Assembly: GCF_003726035.1 (NCBI RefSeq)
Contig: NZ_QICD01000013.1
Location: 1-64,000, forward strand
Direction: 5' to 3'
DNA: 64,000 bases
DNA from: Paraeggerthella hongkongensis
GTDB lineage: Bacteria; Actinomycetota; Coriobacteriia; Coriobacteriales; Eggerthellaceae
Numbering within the stretch: the stretch's first letter is position 1; every line of letters starts with the position of its first letter. The translations under genes and the position numbers were made by a program. Under the pieces are notes generated by a model. It ran no database searches, was not told the DNA's origin, and saw only the letters and a program-made list of their open reading frames with translations. Positions 58,505-64,000 of the stretch are shown here, one piece after another.

Positions 58505-59110
58505 ACGCGTGCATTGGGGAAGCGATTGCACGCTTCCCCAAACCCCATGTGCATCAAAGGGCTTGGCCCTTTGAAAACCCTATTCCGTGCTTCCGGTGAC
58601 GGTTGTGACGGTAATGACGGCTAGCGCGCCATGACCCCCGTTTGCGTCATCGTCATGCAGCCGGCATCGATGATCCTTCCCACCACGAACACCCTCATGC
58701 AGATAAGTTGGGTCTGCAGTTCGGCCAACCGAAGTGGAAAGCCTCACCTCGGCCGCCAGCTTGGCGTTCCGCCAAGGGTTGCCGCCCTATCGGCGGCAAC
58801 CGCCGCTACGCTACAGCGGACAATTCGCTGGATTGTCCGCCTGCGCTTCGCTCTCGCTGCGTCTGCGGCAAACGTGCCACTGGCACCTTTGCCTCCGCCT
58901 TCGCTCACGCCGCCATCCATCGGTGAAGCGTGCCACTGGCACCCTGTCACCGACTGGTCGGCTCTCGCAGCATGGCAGATGAGCACGGCGGGAATCGCTC
59001 TGGTGACGTCGCGTTTCCCTGGTACGCATCTGCCGCTGCTCACAGTGATTGCAAGATGTGTGTAGGTACGTACAAATCGTCCTTCGGTCGGTTTGTACGT
59101 ACCTACAATC
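58505..59110. other. Hairpin- and iteron-rich non-coding region, candidate oriT
   Basis: Between the YraN-like terminator and the relaxase stop there is no supported gene, but many perfect stems: 58514-58541 (11 bp), 58555-58573 (8 bp), 58760-58776 (7 bp), 58778-58800 (9 bp), 58816-58840 (9 bp), GTGCCACTGGCAC twice (58874-58886, 58930-58942), and 59061-59107 (16 bp). Three tandem 9-base units starting TGACGG lie at 58597, 58606 and 58615, with opposite CGTCATCGTCA just after. Such clusters next to a relaxase gene are typical of transfer or replication origins. Confidence 0.5.
59061..59107. repeat. 16-bp perfect inverted repeat downstream of the relaxase
   Basis: TGTAGGTACGTACAAA (59061-59076) and its exact complement (59092-59107) with a 15-base loop that contains a CC-TTC-GG mini-stem. 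The arms are themselves partly palindromic (GTACGTAC). It is the strongest single structure of the candidate oriT. Confidence 0.8.
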
Positions 59111-59283
59111 TTGCCCTGTGGGGCCTGCTCGCCAGCTTCCGCGTACCTGCTGCACGTGGGTCTGCCTGCGCCAACCGCTAGGCTTCCGCGCCGCATTCGC
59201 GACGTGGTTCCTGCGGCAAAATCAAGCACCGCCCGGGCCCCTGAACCCAGGCGGTGCTTTGCCCTCAACGCTGTTTAGTACGT

Positions 59284-60168
59284 TTATCGCTCGAGCCCCT
59301 CATCCATGCTGCGCACCATGAAGCGAGCGGCATTGATGCCAAGCCCTTTGGCGATACCGGGCATGCTGTAGCCACGACCGAGCTTGTATCCCCGGCATTT
59401 GGTGCCGGTGCTCTTGCGCTCGAACGAGAAATCCTTGCCGTTCTCCGTCACGGACATCTTCACGCCCTTGGCGCCAAGCGCCTGCGCCAACGCACGCGGC
59501 TTGTTGGCGGTTTCAGGCTGTGCCTTCACCTCGGACACCGAGGCGCGGATGGCATCACGCATATAGCTCTTATCGCTGCGAACACCACGGGCTGCCATCT
59601 CCTTTTCGGCGCGTGAGGGCTGGCGAGCGTGAACGCGGCTGTTGCGCTCTCCCTCGCGCATTTGCGCTAGGCCATGCTTGCGATCCATGTCGCGTACGGC
59701 ATTTGCACGCTCGATCTTGGCATTCTTGCTGCGGCCTTCGTTCAGGCGGTTGCCCGTTTCCAAGTCGGTGCGGTTGATGCCGATATGCACGGCGTAGCGG
59801 TCGGTTCCGTCGGCTGCGCAGTGCTCCTGGTGCAACACCCAAACCGCCTCCTGGTTGGGATAGCGCGTGCTGACATATTCCTTCGCATATTCCATGCACT
59901 TTTCTGGCGTCATCTTTCCGCCGTTGCAGGAGCATTCGTCTGGATTGAATCCAAGAACCTGGTGATACATCACGGTGTTGGCGGCACCTGCCCGGCTCGG
60001 CGCGTCATGGCCGTAAGCAGCGCGCGTGCGGGCCATCTCAGCCTCCCACTTCTCTTCGTTCGACAGGTTCTGCGACCCGCGCGCAAGGGCGCGCTCATCG
60101 TTGAGGTACTTGCCCAGATTGCTGGCATGCCCTGCGGTCGTTACGCTCACTTGCTTTATCGCTGTCAT
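59284..60168 (-). CDS. Relaxase/mobilization nuclease domain protein
   Basis: A 294-residue protein. The stretch AVWVLHQEHCAADGTDRYAVHIGINRTDLETGN contains the His residues of a relaxase metal site (HIGINRTD resembles the MobA/VirD2 HxxH region) and the start TAIKQVSVTTAGHASNLGKYLN is typical of Coriobacteria mobilization proteins. It would nick oriT and lead the strand. The ATG at 60168 has GGTGG at nine bases; a GTG at 60177 is also possible. It lies 15 bases after the coupling protein gene. Confidence 0.8.
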   Translation of the reverse strand: MTAIKQVSVTTAGHASNLGKYLNDERALARGSQNLSNEEKWEAEMARTRAAYGHDAPSRAGAANTVMYHQVLGFNPDECSCNGGKMTPEKCMEYAKEYVSTRYPNQEAVWVLHQEHCAADGTDRYAVHIGINRTDLETGNRLNEGRSKNAKIERANAVRDMDRKHGLAQMREGERNSRVHARQPSRAEKEMAARGVRSDKSYMRDAIRASVSEVKAQPETANKPRALAQALGAKGVKMSVTENGKDFSFERKSTGTKCRGYKLGRGYSMPGIAKGLGINAARFMVRSMDEGLER

Positions 60169-60183
60169 CGCCAACACCCACCT

Positions 60184-62076
60184 TTATTCATCCCACGCAG
60201 CGAACTCGTCTTCTGCGACTTCTTCGATACGCATTTCGTCGGTTTTCGAGGCATTGAAGTCAGGTGTCCAAGCAGTAACTTCAATCGACTTCTTGCTGGC
60301 TTCGGCTTCAATCTGGTCTAACGATTTCGAGATGACGGCACGCTCGAACTCCTTGCTCCCCAAAGTGCCGAAGTGCTTTGCCGTGAAGGTCTTGCTGACC
60401 TCGCACATGGGGATTTCAAACTTACCCGCCGGATTGCCGCTTGACGCGCTTCGCACCACCAGCACGCCATCTTTGAAAGGATTGCGCTCCAGAATGTCTC
60501 CTACGGGCCATACAGGAACCTCATGTTCCGAGAACCCTTCGTTGCTGCTAGTGCTTCCCGTACCGCCCTTAGATTGCCCCGTGTTGCGCGTATTGACGGT
60601 CTTATGCCCGCCAAGCGTCTCGAAGTAGCGCGCATCAAGGTCGCTTCCGGCGCGGTAGAGGGCCTTCGCGTCGCAGTTTGCCAGGATGGCGTCCTTGCCG
60701 TCTTCTTTCGAGGTCTTGTACTGGTCGTAGCCGGAAAAGCTCTGCGTGTACATGACGTAATGGAGGCTGTACTTGCGCGCATTCTCAATGGCGTGGACGA
60801 GGTCGAAGCGGGGAACGCTATGCCATTCGTCGCCGATGACCCAACAGGGGCGAAGGTTGCGCCGCTTCCCCAAGTGCTGCGTCTCCGCCCAATGCTGCGC
60901 AAAGAAAAGCGCTGCTATTCGATTCGTCGGGGAACCGGGGCCTAGCGTGTGAATGAACACTGCGCTTTGCGTTTTGGAAATGGCGTCGATGTCGATCTCG
61001 GATGCTGACAACAGCCAGCGCATGTTGATGCTCGTGTACGGCTGAAGGCCGTCATGCAACGAAGCGAGGATAGAGCTCTCGAGCTTTCCCTCAGAGGAAA
61101 GAAACGTCGCAGCCATGGTGAGTGCCGGACTGTCTGCCCCGAAAGAGCGAAGCCAATCCTTGATAACGGCTGCGCCGCTCACTGTTCCCTCGAGAATCGT
61201 CTTTACGACGCTCCAGATATGGCGCTGAGCATCGGGGATATCCTCATGGGTGGAAACGACGTATGCAGTTGCGCTGAACACGCCACCGGCGGCGTTCACG
61301 AAGATGTCGTTTTCGTTTCCCTGCGAAGGGAAGAGCACGGCACCCGTTTCGCGGGCACGCGCTTCAGCGCTCGGCTCGTCGCCCGAAGCGTAGAGGTCGG
61401 AGATGAGCTTGAGGGGATTGAACCGAAAGCCCTGGCGGGGGTTCTCGAGGTCGAGAAGGGCTACGTTGTAGCCGCGCGACCGCAGGCACGTATTCGTCGT
61501 GATGAAGATCTCCAACGAGGGGTCGGTGACAAGGAGGTTGTTGTTTTTGGCGAAGGTCAGGGCGTCGATGGTTGGGTAAACGCTGCCTCGCGTCTTGCCC
61601 GCCCCGCTGGGTGCGCAGATGGCAGCATGGATGCAGGGGATGATTAGTGATTTTCCATGGATAGTGCCGAGTGCCACGCCTTCGGCGGGCTTGCCTTCGC
61701 CGTTCCAGGCGCAGTTCATGCTTGCGATCTTCGCCTTGCTGGTAATTGCCTGCTGTTTCCCCAGAATGCCGCCATCGATCTCACGCGGCGGATGCTTTGC
61801 CCGGTTATACAGAAGGGCTAGTGCGAGCATGCAAGAGGATACTAGCACCCAGGCAAGAAGTGCGCCCAGGTTCGAGAAGGATGAGAAAAGCACTGCTAGG
61901 GAGCCAAGGTAGGCACCCAACGGGTCGCCGCCCTTGAAAAACGCTTCGACGACGGGAATCGTCGGCAGCTGCCTTGCGCTTAAGCTGACGAGAACAGGCA
62001 CCCCGAAGGGTGCCAGCGCTACCGCAAGGGCAAGCACCAGCACCGCATCGATGGCAAGCTTCTGGAACTTATTCAT
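60184..62076 (-). CDS. VirD4/TraG-type conjugal coupling protein
   Basis: A 630-residue ATPase. Two or three N-terminal membrane helices (about 10-32, 55-90) anchor it; Walker A is CAPSGAGKTRG (155-162 for the loop), Walker B the VIGDEWHSVPR segment, and the sensor region FIHTLGPGSPTNRIAALFFAQHW matches TraG/TraD. It delivers relaxase-DNA to a type IV secretion channel, which is not in this window. Its ATG overlaps the end of the upstream gene by eight bases. Confidence 0.92.
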   Translation of the reverse strand: MNKFQKLAIDAVLVLALAVALAPFGVPVLVSLSARQLPTIPVVEAFFKGGDPLGAYLGSLAVLFSSFSNLGALLAWVLVSSCMLALALLYNRAKHPPREIDGGILGKQQAITSKAKIASMNCAWNGEGKPAEGVALGTIHGKSLIIPCIHAAICAPSGAGKTRGSVYPTIDALTFAKNNNLLVTDPSLEIFITTNTCLRSRGYNVALLDLENPRQGFRFNPLKLISDLYASGDEPSAEARARETGAVLFPSQGNENDIFVNAAGGVFSATAYVVSTHEDIPDAQRHIWSVVKTILEGTVSGAAVIKDWLRSFGADSPALTMAATFLSSEGKLESSILASLHDGLQPYTSINMRWLLSASEIDIDAISKTQSAVFIHTLGPGSPTNRIAALFFAQHWAETQHLGKRRNLRPCWVIGDEWHSVPRFDLVHAIENARKYSLHYVMYTQSFSGYDQYKTSKEDGKDAILANCDAKALYRAGSDLDARYFETLGGHKTVNTRNTGQSKGGTGSTSSNEGFSEHEVPVWPVGDILERNPFKDGVLVVRSASSGNPAGKFEIPMCEVSKTFTAKHFGTLGSKEFERAVISKSLDQIEAEASKKSIEVTAWTPDFNASKTDEMRIEEVAEDEFAAWDE

Positions 62077-62503
62077 CCCCGCTGCCAATCGCCTTCGGAG
62101 CGCGGATGACCTTAGCATCGAAGGGATAGTCTTCGTAGGGGCTGTCGCTCAGGTCGGGGAGCTTGAACACGCCAACGCAGGGAGCATCGGCTACCTCATG
62201 CAGGTTATCGATGCGGCCATCGTCGCCGTAAACCGGCTCAACCTCCATATCGATGATGTGGTAGAGCTTGGGCCACATGGAAGCGGCGGTCTTGCGGATG
62301 AGGTCGTGCTCTTCGGCTGAAATCGCATCGCCCATGCAGTAGTAGAGGAAATGCGGGGCGTTGTAGCGTGCTCCGTGCTTTACTTCGACAACGTGCGCGC
62401 TATGCGCTGTCGCTGCGCTTTCGGGGTTGATGACGAACCATTCGTCGGGAAACTCAACTACATCGCGGTTGGCGATTTCTGCGAGATGCATGTTTGCGGT
62501 CAT
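62069..62503 (-). CDS. Hypothetical protein of the mobilization operon
   Basis: A 144-residue acidic soluble protein starting MTANMHLAEIANRDVVEFPDEWFVINPE. No signal peptide or known motif is visible; FLYYCMGDAISAEEHDLIRKTAASMWPK is probably helical. It is between the MobC-like and coupling-protein genes in a tight operon, so it is presumably a transfer accessory. I do not recognise its family. Confidence 0.75.
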   Translation of the reverse strand: MTANMHLAEIANRDVVEFPDEWFVINPESAATAHSAHVVEVKHGARYNAPHFLYYCMGDAISAEEHDLIRKTAASMWPKLYHIIDMEVEPVYGDDGRIDNLHEVADAPCVGVFKLPDLSDSPYEDYPFDAKVIRAPKAIGSGDE

Positions 62504-62527
62504 TTTAAGGCTCCAATCTGCGCGCAG

Positions 62528-62869
62528 CTAGATGCTGTTTCGCGCGTCGGTTATAAGTTTTGTGATCGCTTCTGAGCTTGCTTCGATGCACGCAAGCGAG
62601 CGGCGTAGCTCGGGGAGAAGCTCCTCGGGCCTGTGCCTTGAATTGACGACGTAGGCGACCTGGTTCACGTTGGTAGCGGCTCCCTTCAGGTTGCGCAGCA
62701 TGTCCTTGAGCACGTCGTCGTCAACGATGATCGTGGGCCCGTCGCGCTCGTGCAGTGCCGTGCGGCGCAGGTACTCGGAAATGGAGAACCCCGCCTGCTT
62801 GGCGCGTGATGCGATTCGGCCGTACTCGCTGGGGGTGACGCGGATGTTGATGCGGTTCATGTTCGACAT
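62528..62869 (-). CDS. MobC-like relaxosome protein (ribbon-helix-helix)
   Basis: A 113-residue protein. RINIRVTPSEYGRIASRAKQAGFSISEYLRRTAL is a ribbon-helix-helix DNA-binding unit, and LKGAATNVNQVAYVVNSRHRP is the MobC signature (N-x-N-Q-x-A). MobC proteins open the oriT strand for the relaxase. AAAGGA six bases before the ATG supports this start. Confidence 0.9.
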   Translation of the reverse strand: MSNMNRINIRVTPSEYGRIASRAKQAGFSISEYLRRTALHERDGPTIIVDDDVLKDMLRNLKGAATNVNQVAYVVNSRHRPEELLPELRRSLACIEASSEAITKLITDARNSI

Positions 62870-62893
62870 AGCGGTCCTTTCTGCGAGAAGCCA

Positions 62894-63760
62894 TCAGCTG
62901 AACAAGTGCAGCTCTGGCGTGTAGGAAAGCTGGATGGTCATGCCCGAGCGTCCGGAGCGGTTCTTGGCCACCTCGACGTCGATGGGCTTGGATGCCATAA
63001 GCGCGCTGTTTGATGCAGAAGGCTTGATCACCAGGGCGATGTCGGCGGCATGGGAGATATGCGCGCTGCCACGGAAGCTGCCATCTTTTGCCATCGATGA
63101 CAAGACGATGACGGGCGTCTCGTCGATGTGGGCCATGGCGGCCAGGTGACGCGCAAGGTAATCCAGCGTGTCGGTTGACGTGGTTCCATGGTCGTTGCCG
63201 GCCGTGAACTCCTGCAGGTAGTCGATCGCCACTGCAGGTGCCACCCCTGTCACCGCTTTTTGAGTAGCCACAACCGCGCGCAGGTCCTCGACCGTCAGGA
63301 ACTTCTCGACCTCGATGGCCTGCGCTGCCGCATCGGCGAACATGATGTTGTTGCCAATCGAGTACAGGTTGTTGGCTGTCCAGGCAAGACGCTGGGTAAG
63401 TTCCATGTTGGTTGGGCTGTTGCGAATCTGCTGCTCGGTTAGCGCACGCGTGCTGTCGGCCTTGCCGGCGGTGCATGACAGCAGGCGTAGGAACAGCTGC
63501 TTCTTCGGCAACTCGAACGACACGTAGATGACGGGGCGAAGCTGCGCGATGGCTGCCGTGAGGTTGATGGCAAGGTCGGTCTTGCCAGCGCCGGGAACGC
63601 CGCCGATGACGACCAGCTCGTCGTTGAGGCCGCCGTTGAGCACCTCATCGAGCGGAGCGATGCCAGTCGGGCATGGCGGCTGCTGCGCTGCCAGCAATGC
63701 ATCCAAATCCTCTAGCATCTCGTTGCACGAGGTCAGCGGAAAATGGCTAGCGGGCATCAT
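62894..63760 (-). CDS. DnaB/RecA-like replicative helicase-type ATPase
   Basis: A 288-residue P-loop protein with the DnaB C-terminal fold: Walker A VIGGVPGAGKT (51-61), FELPKKQLFLRLLS, Walker B VAIDYLQEF and the AKNRSGRSGM arginine-finger-like segment. The DnaB N-terminal domain is missing, as in many mobile-element helicases. It may help replicate the excised element. It overlaps the upstream small gene by 14 bases. Confidence 0.87.
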   Translation of the reverse strand: MMPASHFPLTSCNEMLEDLDALLAAQQPPCPTGIAPLDEVLNGGLNDELVVIGGVPGAGKTDLAINLTAAIAQLRPVIYVSFELPKKQLFLRLLSCTAGKADSTRALTEQQIRNSPTNMELTQRLAWTANNLYSIGNNIMFADAAAQAIEVEKFLTVEDLRAVVATQKAVTGVAPAVAIDYLQEFTAGNDHGTTSTDTLDYLARHLAAMAHIDETPVIVLSSMAKDGSFRGSAHISHAADIALVIKPSASNSALMASKPIDVEVAKNRSGRSGMTIQLSYTPELHLFS

Positions 63761-63956
63761 CGCGCGTCACCTGCCAACCGTGACGGGTCTGATGGCTCTG
63801 CAATCCCAGGGCGCGCTCGAGGGCGGCGATGCGATTGAATACGCTGTCCATCAGCTCTAATAGCTGCAAGGAATCAGGTGCATTGGCCATGTCGTGTCGT
63901 TCGAGCAGGCGCTGTTCCCGTTCGAGCTGCTGCCAATAGCTACTCACGGTGCTCAC
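63747..63956 (-). CDS. Small hypothetical protein
   Basis: A 69-residue mostly helical protein (SSYWQQLEREQRLLERHD...LMDSVFNRIAALERALG), possibly a coiled coil. It starts with a GTG that overlaps the end of the preceding reading frame and its stop overlaps the ATPase gene, so it is part of the same transfer operon. No known family. Confidence 0.65.
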   Translation of the reverse strand: MSTVSSYWQQLEREQRLLERHDMANAPDSLQLLELMDSVFNRIAALERALGLQSHQTRHGWQVTRDDAR

Positions 63957-64000
63957 CCCCGTGCGGTGAGGGCGAGAGATAATCGAGGAAGGTATCGACG
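63940..64000 (-). CDS. C-terminal end of a gene entering from the right (partial)
   Basis: An open frame from the window edge encodes VDTFLDYLSPSPHGGEHRE and stops at a TAG (63940-63942), overlapping the start of the next gene by 17 bases as is usual in this operon. Too short to identify. Confidence 0.45.
   Translation of the reverse strand, partial: VDTFLDYLSPSPHGGEHRE

Noticed and set aside
58631-59065. 144-codon plus-strand frame in the hairpin region
   Set aside because: No ribosome binding site, no domain, composition dominated by inverted repeats; the region is better read as non-coding.

Overview
The window is GC-rich chromosomal DNA with a gene repertoire typical of an anaerobic gut Coriobacteriia (Eggerthella/Gordonibacter-like; inferred from gene content, not proven). 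The evidence is a carnitine-type CoA operon with fixABCX electron-transfer genes, HyuA/DUF917/DUF1177 clusters, an LARTG-anchored Tat substrate, many nitroreductases and permeases, and a large PAS-GGDEF-EAL protein. From about 45.8 kb the sequence becomes accessory: first a visibly AT-richer type I restriction-modification island, then a GC-rich mobilization module.

Layout. 0.2-9.2 kb: QueT-type transporter with a preQ1-riboswitch-like leader, nitroreductase, RsgA, a TrkH K+ channel with a secreted partner, a CodB-type permease, a nitrilase-fold hydrolase and a MarR regulator. 9.2-19.5 kb: one 10-kb minus-strand operon (OFA transporter, class III CoA transferase, acyl-CoA dehydrogenase, acyl-CoA ligase, two MaoC hydratases, fixA-fixB-fixC-fixX). 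It looks like a pathway that takes up an acid, activates it to the CoA ester and reduces or oxidises it using ETF-linked electrons. 19.5-20.7 kb holds no clear gene, but a strong minus-strand promoter and a weak small ORF. 20.7-26.7 kb: HyuA + DUF917 on the minus strand, divergent from DUF1177, an M29-like peptidase and a gamma-carbonic anhydrase. 26.8-45.3 kb: nitroreductase, a surface 5'-nucleotidase-family protein, HtpG with a promoter and CIRCE operator, a 1433-residue cyclic-di-GMP protein, an MFS-CBS fusion, an SGNH hydrolase with a cysteine-rich tail, a PfkB kinase, an APC permease, an acetamidase/formamidase with an NSS transporter, and a DUF308 membrane protein. 45.7 kb: initiator tRNA.

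46.0-57.8 kb is the most interesting part. hsdR and hsdM are followed by only half an hsdS gene, which ends exactly in a 21-bp recombination-site-like sequence. Downstream, all on the opposite strand, lie a full hsdS, a tyrosine recombinase, two unrecognised genes (here called Y and X) and another headless hsdS half. Copies of the site lie in inverted orientation inside the hsdS genes and in the same reading frame, so inversion would restore full-length HsdS proteins of about 413 or 416 residues. The whole block is therefore read as a 5.4-kb invertible cassette caught in a state with truncated HsdS. An IS3-family element with 3-bp target duplication sits inside gene X; removing it restores an intact 223-codon frame.

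57.8-64 kb: a YraN-like protein lacking the usual nuclease residues, then about 850 bp packed with hairpins and 9-bp iterons (candidate oriT), followed on the minus strand by a relaxase, VirD4/TraG coupling protein, MobC-like RHH protein and DnaB/RecA-like ATPase. This is the edge of a mobilizable or conjugative element that continues beyond the right border.

Three intergenic perfect hairpins with unrelated 22-33 bp arms but a similar apical loop (TTTTCnGCCyGAAAA in two, a longer variant in the third) recur in the chromosomal part and may be a distinct RNA/DNA element family.
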